A stretch of 64,000 nt of DNA. It comes from Oscillospiraceae bacterium. GTDB taxonomy: Bacteria > Bacillota > Clostridia > Oscillospirales > CAG-272. A program made the translations under genes and the position numbers. The notes under the pieces were generated by a model. The model searched no databases. It had not been told where the DNA came from and saw only the letters and a list, made by a program, of their open reading frames with translations. The first letter of the stretch is position 1. The number at the start of each line of letters is the position of its first letter. Below, piece after piece: positions 33,188 through 41,793 of the stretch. The stretch covers positions 1 to 64,000 of the forward strand of contig SVQP01000008.1 in NCBI GenBank assembly GCA_015065285.1, given 5' to 3'.

Positions 33188-35326
33188 ATGCAGGATGTCA
33201 GAGATATTCCGATCACAGCACTTCGCGGTGTAGGACCTGCCAAGCAAGCGGCATACGCAAGACTGGGCATCTATACCGTCGGGGATCTTTTGTATCATTT
33301 TCCGCGTGCGTATGAGAATCGCGGTAACGTCAAAAGGCTGTGCGAGAGTGATGAGCAGAGCAAGACGTCGGTCATCATGACCGTAGGCACGCAGCCCCGT
33401 CGCGCCATGATTCGCAGAGGCATGACGCTGGTAAAATTCCGCGCGTATGACGATAGCGGTGATTGCGAGATCGTGTATATCAATCAGGATTACGTGCAGA
33501 GCATGTTTCCCGTGGGCTCTCTGTTCCGCTTTTATGGTAAGGTGGAGCGTGACAAGCGCCACTACCGCATGACCTCTCCCGTGGCAGAGCCCGTACTGGA
33601 AGGACATCCGTTGCCGCCGCTGCATCCCGTATATCCGCTGACCGAGGGGCTTTCCTCCAAGCAGATCGGGCAGCATATGGAAATGGCACTTGCGCTGGCA
33701 GCGCAGGGTCTGGAGGATCCTTTACCCGAGGAGATTCGCACAAGGGAAGGGCTGTGCACCTTGTCGTTTGCACTGCGTGCCATGCACAAGCCTGACGATC
33801 TTGCGAGTGTGGAGATCGCCAAGCGCAGGCTGATGTTTGAAGAGCTGTTTTTGTTCGGTGTGGGCTTGCGCAGTGCGCGCCATACCACTGAGCTGATTTC
33901 GGCACCTGCGTGTAAAGAGAACGATCTTTCCGCCTTTCTTTCGTTGCTTCCTTATGAGCTGACCGAGGCGCAACGTCGCACCGTGGAACAGATCCGTGCC
34001 GATATGGCAAAGCCTTATGCCATGACGCGCATGGTGGTTGGCGACGTGGGCTGCGGCAAAACGGTTTGCGCAGCGGCTGCGGCGGTCATTGCCGTGCAAA
34101 GCGGCAGGCAGGCAGCTATTATGGTGCCCACCGAAATTCTGGCAAGACAGCACTATGCCGATCTTGCTCCGTATTTTGAAAAGCTTGGCATGCGCTGCGC
34201 TTTGCTGATCGGTGCCATGACGCCCGCGCAAAAGAAAAAGGTGCATGCAGCTATGGCTGCCGAAGATCCGGACGCACGCGTGCAGGTGGTCATCGGCACG
34301 CAGGCGCTGCTTTCCGAGGGCGTGGAATTTGCCGCTCCCGGGCTTGTGATTACGGATGAGCAGCATCGCTTTGGCGTGGGACAGCGCGCAAAGCTTTCGG
34401 ATAAAAACGCGCACGCGCACCTGCTTTGCATGAGCGCAACGCCCATTCCGCGCTCGCTGGCGCTGGTGATGTACGGGGATCTTGCCGTCTCTCGCATTGA
34501 TACCATGCCTCCGGGCAGGCAAAGGGTGGATACTTTTGCGGTTAACCAAAGCTACCGTGACCGTTTGGACGCGTTTATTCGCAAAAACGTGGACGAGGGC
34601 GGTCAGGTATATATCGTTTGTCCTGCGGTGGAAGAGCAGGAGGACGAGGCAGATCTGCTGCTGGAGGAGATCGGCATAGTCAAAGAGAGCAAGCCGCCCT
34701 TGCAGGCAGCGGTGCAGTATGCCGAGCAGCTTGCAGAGCGCTTGCAGGGCTATCGCGTTGCCTTTGTGCACGGTAAGCTCAAGCCAAAGGAAAAGGATGC
34801 GGTCATGAACCGCTTTGCGGCAGGAGAGATCGATATCTTGGTATCCACCACCGTCATTGAGGTGGGTGTCAACGTACCTAACGCTTGTCTGATGATCGTG
34901 GAGAATGCCGAGCGGTTCGGGCTTTCTCAGCTGCATCAGTTGCGCGGACGAGTGGGAAGAGGCACGCGCAAGTCGTATTGCGTGCTGGTTGCGGGTGCTG
35001 CGACAGACCGTGAGATCGGTGAGGTGGCGCAACGCAGACTGCAGGTGATGAAAAGCACCTATGACGGCTTTTCGATTGCCGAGCAGGACTTGGCACAGCG
35101 CGGACCGGGTGATTTCTTTGCAAAAAATTCGGGCGGCACTATCCGACAGAGCGGTGGCGTGGAATTCCGCCTTGCCTCGCAATGCGGGGATGGGGATCTG
35201 CTGACGCGTGCGTTTGCCGCTGCAGACGAGTTGGTTGCTCATGCGCAGATCACGGAACATCCCGCACTGCAAAGTGCTGTGGAGCGCATGTTCGGAAACG
35301 AGATCTATCACGATATTCTCAACTGA
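33188..35326 (+). CDS. recG: ATP-dependent DNA helicase RecG
   Basis: 712 residues. Branch-migrates Holliday junctions and reverses stalled forks. Wedge (OB-fold) domain at about 1-190 (ALRGVGPAKQAAYARLGIYTVGDLLYHFPRAYENR is diagnostic at the start, though longer than needed: see residues 8-42), Walker A GDVGCGKT near 287-294, DEQH box ITDEQHRFGVGQR near 390, SATPIPRSLAL near 418, and the TRG region EGGQVYIVCPAVEEQ onward. The start at 33188 has AAAGGAG eight bases upstream; 33170 is too close to that site. It stands alone between a terminator and a hairpin cluster. Confidence 0.95.
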   Translation: MQDVRDIPITALRGVGPAKQAAYARLGIYTVGDLLYHFPRAYENRGNVKRLCESDEQSKTSVIMTVGTQPRRAMIRRGMTLVKFRAYDDSGDCEIVYINQDYVQSMFPVGSLFRFYGKVERDKRHYRMTSPVAEPVLEGHPLPPLHPVYPLTEGLSSKQIGQHMEMALALAAQGLEDPLPEEIRTREGLCTLSFALRAMHKPDDLASVEIAKRRLMFEELFLFGVGLRSARHTTELISAPACKENDLSAFLSLLPYELTEAQRRTVEQIRADMAKPYAMTRMVVGDVGCGKTVCAAAAAVIAVQSGRQAAIMVPTEILARQHYADLAPYFEKLGMRCALLIGAMTPAQKKKVHAAMAAEDPDARVQVVIGTQALLSEGVEFAAPGLVITDEQHRFGVGQRAKLSDKNAHAHLLCMSATPIPRSLALVMYGDLAVSRIDTMPPGRQRVDTFAVNQSYRDRLDAFIRKNVDEGGQVYIVCPAVEEQEDEADLLLEEIGIVKESKPPLQAAVQYAEQLAERLQGYRVAFVHGKLKPKEKDAVMNRFAAGEIDILVSTTVIEVGVNVPNACLMIVENAERFGLSQLHQLRGRVGRGTRKSYCVLVAGAATDREIGEVAQRRLQVMKSTYDGFSIAEQDLAQRGPGDFFAKNSGGTIRQSGGVEFRLASQCGDGDLLTRAFAAADELVAHAQITEHPALQSAVERMFGNEIYHDILN

Positions 35327-35340
35327 AATAAAAAACACCC

Positions 35341-35560
35341 GCGACAGGCGTGATACTCTTAACGGAGTATCACGCCAGTTCTATTCGCCTTTGGCGAGTG
35401 ATATTGCTACGCAGTGATATTCGGCTCGCGCCGAGTGGTATTCGCTTCGCGAGTTTCAGGGCGAATAGAATACCACTGAAGCCGCAAGGCTTCAATATCA
35501 CGATTGCGATAGCAATCATATCACTCTTTGCGAGAGCAAAGAATATCACTAAAAGCAGAA
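35341..35560. repeat. Cluster of variable hairpins joined by GTGATATT-type linkers
   Basis: Left half: linkers AGTGATATT, AGTGATATT and AGTGGTATT separate palindromic units (CGCCTTTGGCG, CGGCTCGCGCCG, CGCTTCGCG). Right half: linkers AATACCACT, AATATCAC, ATATCACT and AATATCACT, the reverse complements, separate GAAGCCGCAAGGCTTC, GATTGCGATAGCAATC and CTTTGCGAGAGCAAAG. TTCTATTCGC (about 35379-35388) and GCGAATAGAA (35460-35469) pair across the centre, so the array is nested and symmetric. A leading hairpin CGTGATACTC/GAGTATCACG is at 35348-35373. It has the same design as 4968-5141 with a different linker. The remaining gap to 35727 has an imperfect hairpin (35562-35600) and no gene I can support. 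Confidence 0.7.
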
Positions 35561-35727
35561 AAAGAGAGAGCAAAGCGGTTTTTCTTTCCGCATTGTTCTC
35601 TCTTTATGTTTTTATCGCAAGTTTCGCATTTGTTTAACAAATGCATCGGGCTATGCCCATACCCCTATTATAAATTCTCCGATAAGGACATCACCCATAG
35701 CGTCGCGGGTGCTTTTATATCTTGATA

Positions 35728-37173
35728 TTACGTTTCGATATCAAAATTCTTCAGAGTCTTGCTCATTGCCTTCTTGAAGGAGTTGGGCTTGGTGGAAGCC
35801 ACGTTGGTCTTACCGGTCATGAACTTGGATGCGATAGTGCCTACGTAACCGCCCCAGGATGCGTTAAATACGTAACCGATGTCGTAAATGCGGTTTTCCA
35901 GAATCAGCTCGATCATAGGTCTGGACTCCTCGTCTCTGGTGGACTTGGAGATCAGGGAAATGTCATAGTAAGCGGGAGTCAGGGTTTCAACAGAGTAAGC
36001 TGCCATGGTCTCAACGATTGCGCCAATCTCTTCCAGCTCGGTATCCACGATGGAGATCGGGATGGAAACCATGCCGCCAACCTCGTTCATGTGAGCGTAG
36101 TATTCGCCCTGAGCCTCATTGAACATGGGGAAGGGAACGATACCGAATTCGATATCGTAGCTACGCAGACGGATAACGCACTGCATGCACTCCTGGAAGA
36201 ACAGCGCGTGACCGTCGCCAAAGCACTTCTTGCCGTTTTCCACAACGTTCAGATCACCAATCTGGTTCATATCCAGTGCCACGTTGGAGTCACCGATGAT
36301 CTGGTAAGCAAGCGGAATTGCGTCAACTGCGCGCTCAACGTCCAGCACGTACTCGGGAACGTCGTTTTCATTCTTTGCAGTCACAACAATGCCTGCTGCA
36401 TACATCATGCAGTAGCCGGAGTTGCCTGTAACAGCGGTGCCCAGGATATCCTGGTCGTATTCCATCTTGGAGTTACCGTTGAGGTCCTTGGCGGCAACCT
36501 TGCACATCTCGTACATCTTCTGGAAGGTCCATTCCTTGTTGTTTACAAGCTCGTAAATATTTTCAAATCCGTTGTCCTCTGCGATTGCCTTGTTGAACAT
36601 AACGATGAAAGTACCGTCGTTGTCACTGGTCAGCAGGTCACCGGTTGCAAAATAAACCTTGCCACCGATGGAAAGACCGGAAAGTGCCTTCTGGTCCCAC
36701 CAGGACTGTTCAAAGTTCATGTAAGGAACGTCATTGAGGTTGTGCAGATGACCCTTGGTGGAAATGGTTGCACAGTCACCCAGCTTCTGGATAATGGCGT
36801 GGAACTCGCCCGCACCGCCGGCTACGTCCTTATCCACTGAGGAGAAGGGATCGTTTGTGGGAGTTTCCAGAATCTCAATGTCGTATTTGGTCTGAATTGC
36901 GTCGTTTCTGCGGTAGACGGCATCGTTGATGGGGTCAGAGTTCAGTTCCTCTGCATAAATATCAACGGTGGTCCATTCAGATGCATCTCTGGTCAGGAAC
37001 ATGACCTGCTTGCCGTCGTAGGTCTTGTCGGGAACCGCAAGGTTAGACAAAACGCTGGTTTCGTCTTCGGTAGCTGCAGTGGAGTTTTCATCGCCGGGGG
37101 TGTTGTTTGCACAGCCAACCAGCAAGGAAGCCAACATCAGCACAGCCAGAAGCATAGCCAATAATTTTTTCAT
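35728..37173 (-). CDS. Extracellular solute-binding lipoprotein (ABC sugar-type)
   Basis: 481 residues. Signal peptide with lipobox LLVGC (Cys21), an acidic/Thr linker, then a two-lobed periplasmic-binding-like fold (KQVMFLTRDASEWTTVDIYAEE, YRRNDAIQTKYDIEI, FIVMFNKAIAEDNG, FFQECMQCVIRLRSYDIEFGIVPFP). It should capture an oligosaccharide or related nutrient outside the cell. No permease or ATPase gene is adjacent in either direction, so its transporter is elsewhere. The start has a GGAGGT site; the promoter is at 37218-37246. Stop is followed by the hairpin cluster, which may serve as terminator. Confidence 0.82.
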   Translation of the reverse strand: MKKLLAMLLAVLMLASLLVGCANNTPGDENSTAATEDETSVLSNLAVPDKTYDGKQVMFLTRDASEWTTVDIYAEELNSDPINDAVYRRNDAIQTKYDIEILETPTNDPFSSVDKDVAGGAGEFHAIIQKLGDCATISTKGHLHNLNDVPYMNFEQSWWDQKALSGLSIGGKVYFATGDLLTSDNDGTFIVMFNKAIAEDNGFENIYELVNNKEWTFQKMYEMCKVAAKDLNGNSKMEYDQDILGTAVTGNSGYCMMYAAGIVVTAKNENDVPEYVLDVERAVDAIPLAYQIIGDSNVALDMNQIGDLNVVENGKKCFGDGHALFFQECMQCVIRLRSYDIEFGIVPFPMFNEAQGEYYAHMNEVGGMVSIPISIVDTELEEIGAIVETMAAYSVETLTPAYYDISLISKSTRDEESRPMIELILENRIYDIGYVFNASWGGYVGTIASKFMTGKTNVASTKPNSFKKAMSKTLKNFDIET

Positions 37174-37217
37174 TTGTACCTCCGATTATCATGAAATGAA
37201 ATATGTACATTCATTTT

Positions 37218-37246
37218 ATTATACCCCCACCAAACAAGAAAGTCAA
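37218..37246 (-). promoter_or_regulatory. Promoter of the solute-binding lipoprotein
   Basis: Minus-strand TTGACT (37246-37241) and TATAAT (37223-37218), 17-base spacer. Confidence 0.75.
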
Positions 37247-37310
37247 GAAAAAAGAAAGAGATCGGTCAGTTTTGTGAAATCTGTACAATTTACAAGCTTC
37301 TGAATTGTGC

Positions 37311-37339
37311 TTGACAGAGAGAGCGGAATGTACTATAAT
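37311..37339 (+). promoter_or_regulatory. Promoter of the DUF1934 gene
   Basis: TTGACA (37311-37316), 17 bases, TATAAT (37334-37339): a full consensus. Confidence 0.8.
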
Positions 37340-37369
37340 AGTAGCAATGAGATTTTTTGAGGTATGAGA

Positions 37370-37891
37370 ATGAAGGAATACGTAAGCGTCAGTATCGTAT
37401 CCGAGCGCAGTGCCGTTAAAGCAGATCTGTTCGATGCGGTATATGAAAAGGAGATTGCGGAGCTGACCGAGGATGTCAGCATTATGGTGCCGGACGAGCT
37501 TGAAGGAGAAGAGGAGCGCGAAACGCTGGAGATGATCACTCAAGGGCTTGTGCGTCAGCGAGGCGGCAGAATTGAGATCGTGTATGACGAGGGCGAGCTG
37601 AGCGGTATGGAGGGCTCGCGCACGGTGGTATCGTATGCCAAGGGGGAGCCTGATACGGTTTCCATGCTTCGCACGGGTGCTGTCAGCACAGCAATGGTGT
37701 TTGAGCGCGGTGTGCGCCATCTTTGCACTTATGAAACGCCCTATATGCCTTTTCAGATCGGTGTATTTGCCCTTGCAGTAGATAACCGCTTGGAGCGCGA
37801 CGGTGTGATCATGCTGGATTACTTGATCGAGATCCGCGGTGCGCAGGCAGAGAGATGCAAAATGACGCTCAAGGTTACGAGAGCGAAGTAA
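37370..37891 (+). CDS. DUF1934 (YwiB-type) beta-barrel protein
   Basis: 173 residues. The order of strands (EMITQGLVRQRGGRIEIVYDE, RTVVSYAKGEPDTVSMLRTG, VRHLCTYETPYMPFQIGVFAL, DYLIEIRGAQAERCKMTLKV) matches the lipocalin-like DUF1934 family. Molecular role not established; soluble and cytoplasmic. The start at 37370 is used since GAGG sits seven bases before it, whereas the ATG at 37364 is directly against that site. The gene is followed by the DUF559 cassette 54 bases on. Confidence 0.75.
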   Translation: MKEYVSVSIVSERSAVKADLFDAVYEKEIAELTEDVSIMVPDELEGEEERETLEMITQGLVRQRGGRIEIVYDEGELSGMEGSRTVVSYAKGEPDTVSMLRTGAVSTAMVFERGVRHLCTYETPYMPFQIGVFALAVDNRLERDGVIMLDYLIEIRGAQAERCKMTLKVTRAK

Positions 37892-37940
37892 TTTGCATCT
37901 GTTTTATCAAAATTCACGAGCTCTATTTCGAGAAATGAGC

Positions 37941-37945
37941 AATCG
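37941..37945. repeat. Candidate target-site duplication, left copy (AATCG)
   Basis: AATCG directly abuts the left inverted repeat and is repeated at 38599-38603 directly after the right one. Confidence 0.5.
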
Positions 37946-38037
37946 AAGCGGACGCGCGCAGAAAGCCGTCCCCGCAGGGGAAGGAGGGCTCCCGTAGCGT
38001 AGCGCAACGGGAGGAAGGGGCCGAGCGAAGAGATCGG
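37946..38037 (+). repeat. Left inverted repeat of the DUF559 cassette
   Basis: About 92 bases, with an internal GC-rich hairpin region (CCCGTAGCG...CAACGGG). Roughly four of five positions agree with the inverted right end by eye. Confidence 0.75.
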
Positions 38038-38061
38038 CACGGTATCAGATCTGCGGATCCC

Positions 38062-38089
38062 TTGAAAAGCACCGAAATATTCTTAATAA
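38062..38089 (+). promoter_or_regulatory. Possible promoter of the DUF559 gene
   Basis: TTGAAA (38062-38067), 16 bases, TAATAA (38084-38089), lying inside the cassette, so the gene would travel with its promoter. Confidence 0.4.
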
Positions 38090-38110
38090 TGATCATACAA
38101 GGAGTCTGTC

Positions 38111-38482
38111 ATGCCATTGCCATATAACAAGAAAAACAAACCGTTAGCCCAGCGTATGCGCAATCATGCCAATGCCACGAAACAAGAAAACCACTTATGG
38201 TATGATTTTTTAAGTAAATATCCCGTGAAATTTCGCAGACAGGCTATGATCGGTGACTTTATTGCAGATTTCTATTGTTGTCGGGCTAAATTGATCATCG
38301 AAATAGACGGCAGGCAACATGAAACGGAAAAAGGTATGCACAAGGACGAATTGAGAACCGAAAAATTAGAAGCATACGGAATTCAAGTAATCAGAATCCC
38401 GAATCGATGTATTGATAAAGAATTCTTTATGGTTTGTGATTATATAGATCAAACCGTAAAAAGTATAATAGGAGATGCATAA
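38111..38482 (+). CDS. DUF559 endonuclease-like protein (Vsr/PD-(D/E)XK fold)
   Basis: 123 residues, complete. Family pattern: helix with Glu27 (QENHLWYDF), FRRQ at 42-44, the core strands IADFYC (Asp53) and LIIEIDGRQH (Glu64, Asp66, His70), and a C-terminal strand IQVIRIPN. These are the expected metal-binding and catalytic residues of the Vsr-like nuclease fold, and all appear present. The biological role of DUF559 is not established; nicking or cleavage of DNA is inferred from the fold. AAGGAG precedes the start. It is the only gene between two long inverted repeats and has lower GC than neighbours, both suggesting transfer. Confidence 0.85.
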   Translation: MPLPYNKKNKPLAQRMRNHANATKQENHLWYDFLSKYPVKFRRQAMIGDFIADFYCCRAKLIIEIDGRQHETEKGMHKDELRTEKLEAYGIQVIRIPNRCIDKEFFMVCDYIDQTVKSIIGDA

Positions 38483-38498
38483 TTGCATCTCCTTTTTT
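38471..38498 (+). terminator. Terminator of the DUF559 gene
   Basis: GGAGATGCA and complement with a 4-base loop and T6; the stem begins within the last codons of the gene. Confidence 0.8.
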
Positions 38499-38505
38499 CT
38501 TTATC

Positions 38506-38598
38506 CCGGTCTCTTCGCACGGCCCCTTCCCCTCGCTACGCTACGCTGCGAGGAACCCCTTCCCCTGTGGGGACGGCTTTGCAGCGCGCGTCCTGCTT
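38506..38598 (-). repeat. Right inverted repeat of the DUF559 cassette
   Basis: Inverted counterpart of 37946-38037. Its outer end (GCTT) overlaps the stop codon of the next gene and is followed by AATCG. Confidence 0.75.
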
Positions 38599-39370
38599 AA
38601 TCGGTTAACCAAGCAACAGATTTCTTCAATCCTGCTATCGTTTTGGTTTCCAAAACCACGGTACAATTTCGTTTTTGGGCCAATGCTAAATATTTGCGCA
38701 CATCCAACTCACCACTACCGAGCGAAAGATGGTTTTTCTTGCCTATGGCATCGTGCAAATGCATATGGTGAAGATGATTTTCATTTTGGAGAATATACGG
38801 CTCATCCATGCCATTGCATCCGTGATTGTGTCCAACGTCAAAGGTCAATCCAAATACAGATGAATCCAAAAGAATATCCAATCCTTGCTTCTGGAAATCC
38901 GGATATCCGTTACAATTCTCAATACAGATTTTTATGTCATCTGTGCCTATGGCTCTTTCGCACAAGTCACGGAAGCTGTAAATGCTTTTTAAGTAGTGAT
39001 CATTATATACCGCATACAGATCTACTTTTCTGTCAGGCAATGTGAAGTGTTCACCGCGATGAAAGTGCATATTTACGGTTGAAATATGCAGTTGCTTACA
39101 TAGTGCGATCGTATTCGAAATATACCGCTTGCTTGCATCTGCTATGTAGGTATTGAAATCACTGAAATTTACGTTTTCGTCAAGGTGGATGGTATAGAAG
39201 ATTCCGTATTGATCGGCAATCTTATTCGCTTGTGCGATATCAATCGAATGAAGGGTGTATTGCGGTAAACTCATACTGATTTCAATGAAGTCAAGATTGA
39301 GTTCTTTACAAAGCACAGCACACTCTTCCAAGTCATGTGTTTCTATGAGTGTTGGCATTCCAAAATACAT
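38597..39370 (-). CDS. TIM-barrel sugar phosphate isomerase/epimerase-like protein (AP2Ec superfamily)
   Basis: 257 residues. Xylose-isomerase-like barrel features: YTIHLDENVNFSD, VNMHFHRGEHF, ICIENCNGYPD, LTFDVGHNHGCN, HMHLHDA and LSLGSGELDVRKY, with His and Glu residues placed as metal ligands of this superfamily. Substrate cannot be read from the sequence; endonuclease IV-like and inosose-type isomerases share the pattern. Clearly AT-richer than the core genes. Its last codon and stop run into the right end of the DUF559 cassette, so the native C terminus may have been altered by the insertion. Confidence 0.8.
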   Translation of the reverse strand: MYFGMPTLIETHDLEECAVLCKELNLDFIEISMSLPQYTLHSIDIAQANKIADQYGIFYTIHLDENVNFSDFNTYIADASKRYISNTIALCKQLHISTVNMHFHRGEHFTLPDRKVDLYAVYNDHYLKSIYSFRDLCERAIGTDDIKICIENCNGYPDFQKQGLDILLDSSVFGLTFDVGHNHGCNGMDEPYILQNENHLHHMHLHDAIGKKNHLSLGSGELDVRKYLALAQKRNCTVVLETKTIAGLKKSVAWLTD

Positions 39371-39452
39371 GTGTGATTCTCCTGAATTTCACTAAAGTAG
39401 ATATATTATAGCAAATATCATCTCCGGTGTAAAGAATACTCAACTAACAGTA

Positions 39453-39476
39453 ACGACCGCCCTCGGGCGGCCGTTT
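39453..39476. terminator. GC-rich hairpin between metA and the isomerase-like gene
   Basis: ACGACCGCCC/GGGCGGCCGT with a short loop. The T-run (TTTGGTTTTTTA) is on the plus side, so it is strongest on the plus strand although the genes around it are minus. Confidence 0.5.
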
Positions 39477-39482
39477 GGTTTT

Positions 39483-40400
39483 TTATTGAATCTCCTCAAT
39501 GTTATAAGGCGTAGTCTGGTAGACCAGATAATTGAGCCAGTTGGAATACAAAAGATTTGCGCAGGAGCGCCAGGTGACGATGGGATCGCGGGTCTCATCG
39601 TCGTCCGGAAAATAATTTTTGGGCAGCTCGATGGGCAAGCCTGCATTTTTGTCGCGCAGGTATTCCTTTTTGAGTGTGTCTGCATCGTATTCCGAGTGAC
39701 CCGTGATAAAGACCTGTCTGCCTCTCTCGGTCATGCAGGCAAACACGCCTGCTTCGGGGGAGCTGGCAAGAATGCGGATCTCGGGAACCGCCTCAATGTC
39801 CTCTCGCTTGCAGGTGGTATGGCGGGAATGGGGCACCGAGAAGGTGTCGTCAAAGCCACGGAACAAAATCGAGCGCTTATAGTCAAGAGAGTGCTTGTAT
39901 ACGCCAAAAAGCTTTTTTTCCAAAGGATACTTGGGCACACCGTAATGGTAGTAAAGTCCTGCTTGGGCGCCCCAGCAGATGTGGAAGGTGCTGGTGACGT
40001 GTGTCTTGCTCCATTCCATGATCTCGCAAAGCTCCTGCCAGTAATCTACTTCTTCAAAGGGCAGCTGCTCCACGGGTGCGCCTGTGATGATCATGCCGTC
40101 ATATCTTTTATCCTTAATTTGATCAAAGGTCTTGTAAAACGCCAGCATGTGGTCGCCCGAGGTGTGCTTTGCCTTGTGTGTGGCGGTTTGCAAAAGCTCC
40201 AGCTCCACCTGCAAGGGGGTATTGCCGATCAGGCGAGCAATCTGCGTTTCGGTCACAATCTTTTGCGGCATGAGGTTGAGCATGAGCACGCGCAAAGGAC
40301 GAATGTCCTGCGTAATGGCACGCGTTTCAGTCATGACAAAGATGTTTTCCTCCAGCAGTGTGGTAGTGGCAGGGAGCCTGTTGGGGATTTTGATGGGCAT
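39483..40400 (-). CDS. metA: Homoserine O-acyltransferase MetA, predicted acetyl-specific
   Basis: 305 residues. Activates homoserine for methionine synthesis. Catalytic Cys142 (HICWGAQAG), His235 and Glu237 (TGHSEYD) are present with the same numbering as in E. coli MetA. Residue 111 is Glu (GAPVEQLPF); in the family, Glu here goes with acetyl-CoA and Gly with succinyl-CoA, so O-acetylhomoserine is the expected product. That agrees with the upstream metY, which uses O-acetylhomoserine, 29 bases away and transcribed first. Confidence 0.93.
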   Translation of the reverse strand: MPIKIPNRLPATTTLLEENIFVMTETRAITQDIRPLRVLMLNLMPQKIVTETQIARLIGNTPLQVELELLQTATHKAKHTSGDHMLAFYKTFDQIKDKRYDGMIITGAPVEQLPFEEVDYWQELCEIMEWSKTHVTSTFHICWGAQAGLYYHYGVPKYPLEKKLFGVYKHSLDYKRSILFRGFDDTFSVPHSRHTTCKREDIEAVPEIRILASSPEAGVFACMTERGRQVFITGHSEYDADTLKKEYLRDKNAGLPIELPKNYFPDDDETRDPIVTWRSCANLLYSNWLNYLVYQTTPYNIEEIQ

Positions 40401-40429
40401 GAATATTCTCCTTAAAAAACGTACTTGGA

Positions 40430-41710
40430 TCAGACCTGGGCAAGTGCCTGCTCAAGGTCAGCGATGATATCGGCGGGGTTCTCGATGCCGACAGAGAAGC
40501 GCACCAGCTCGGGGCGCACGCCTGCAGCGATCAGCTGCTCGTCGGTCAGCTGTCTGTGCGTTGCGCTTGCGGGATGCAGGGCACTGGTACGTGCATCAGC
40601 CACGTGTACTACGATGGCAGCAAGCTTGAGGCTGTCCATGAGTCGTACAGACGCCTCGCGACCGCCCTTAACGCCAAAGGAAATGACGCCGCAGCAGCCG
40701 TCGGGCAGATACTTCTGCGCCAGCTCATACTGGGAATCCCCGGGCAGGGAAGGATAAGAGACCCAATCGATCTTGGGATGATTCTGCAAATACTTTGCAA
40801 CCGCCAGCGCGTTGGAGCAGTGCTTTTCCATACGTACCGCCAGGGTTTCCAGTCCCAGATTGAGAATGAATGCAGGCAGCGCTGCCATGGTGCAGCCAAG
40901 GTCGCGCAAAAGCTGCACGCGCACCTTGGTGATATACGCGTTTGCATTGCCGAACTGCTTTGTGTAGATCACACCGTGATAGGATTCGTCGGGCGTGTTC
41001 ATCTCGGGGAACTTGTCCGAGCCTTCCCAGTCAAATTTGCCGCTGTCCACGATCACACCGCCAACTACGGTTGCGTGACCGTCCATGTATTTGGTGGTGG
41101 AGTGCACCACAATATCCGCACCGTGCTCAAAGGGACGGCACAGAATGGGGGTGGCAAAGGTGTTGTCCACGATCAGCGGAATGCCGTGCTTGTGGGCAAG
41201 ATTGGCATATCTTTCAATGTCGAATACAACCAAAGCGGGGTTCGCAACAGTTTCACCGAAGAACAGACGGGTGTTTTCATCAATCATGGCTTCAATTTCT
41301 TCATCCGTCATATCGGGCGTTGCAAAGCGCACCTCAATGCCAAGGCGCTGCAGCGTGACGGCAAACAGATTGATGGTGCCGCCGTAGATTGAGGACATCG
41401 AAATAAAGTTCTGACCCGCGGAGGTGATGTTGAGAATAGAGAGCAGGCTTGCGGACTGACCGGAGGATACCAGCATAGCACCCACGCCGCCTTCCATATC
41501 CGCAATCTTAGCCTCCACGCATGCGAGCGTCGGGTTGGAGATACGGGAGTACATATGACCGTCAGCCTTGAGGTCAAACAAGTCACCAACGTGGTCTACG
41601 TCGGAATATTTGTAAGTGGTGCTTTGCACGATGGGGAGCACGCGGGGTTCACCGTTTTCGGGCTGGTAGCCGGATTGAACGCACTTGGTATCGATCTTAT
41701 AAGAAGACAT
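40430..41710 (-). CDS. metY: O-acetylhomoserine sulfhydrylase MetY
   Basis: 426 residues, full length. PLP enzyme of the Cys/Met metabolism family: [14 protein letters not shown] (83-96), VDNTFATP (181-188), and PLP-binding Lys207 in [14 protein letters not shown]. It converts O-acetylhomoserine and sulfide to homocysteine, making a direct-sulfhydrylation methionine route with metA behind it. The start has AAGGAGGG upstream and a strong promoter with about 80 bases of leader. Confidence 0.93.
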   Translation of the reverse strand: MSSYKIDTKCVQSGYQPENGEPRVLPIVQSTTYKYSDVDHVGDLFDLKADGHMYSRISNPTLACVEAKIADMEGGVGAMLVSSGQSASLLSILNITSAGQNFISMSSIYGGTINLFAVTLQRLGIEVRFATPDMTDEEIEAMIDENTRLFFGETVANPALVVFDIERYANLAHKHGIPLIVDNTFATPILCRPFEHGADIVVHSTTKYMDGHATVVGGVIVDSGKFDWEGSDKFPEMNTPDESYHGVIYTKQFGNANAYITKVRVQLLRDLGCTMAALPAFILNLGLETLAVRMEKHCSNALAVAKYLQNHPKIDWVSYPSLPGDSQYELAQKYLPDGCCGVISFGVKGGREASVRLMDSLKLAAIVVHVADARTSALHPASATHRQLTDEQLIAAGVRPELVRFSVGIENPADIIADLEQALAQV

Positions 41711-41717
41711 GAAAAAT

Positions 41718-41793
41718 CCCTCCTTGGGAATAAAAATACAGTGTTACGGAAAGACGGCATAAGCCGCACTCGCCATAGGTAATACTTACACGT
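41718..41793 (-). promoter_or_regulatory. Leader of metY-metA, possibly structured
   Basis: On the minus strand the leader runs from about 41787 to 41711. It contains a GCGGC-UUAU-GCCGU hairpin (41747-41760 region) enclosed by GTGT near the 5' end and ACAC after the hairpin. It lacks the conserved cores of the S-box (SAM-I) and T-box leaders. Whether it is a regulatory RNA cannot be told from one sequence. Confidence 0.3.

Larger units (their letters stand above)
37946..38598. mobile_element. DUF559 cassette bounded by about 92-base imperfect inverted repeats
   Basis: Left end 37946-38037 and right end 38506-38598 are inverted copies of each other. Shared blocks in order: AAGC, GGACGCGCGC, AAAGCCGTCCCC, CAGGGGAAGG, AGCGTAGCG, AAGGGGCCG, GCGAAGAGA. 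The 653-base element carries one gene, a DUF559 nuclease, and is flanked by AATCG on both sides. No recombinase is inside. It has landed at the 3' end of the isomerase-like gene, whose stop codon shares three bases with it. Inference: a mobile or mobilisable gene cassette. Confidence 0.75.
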
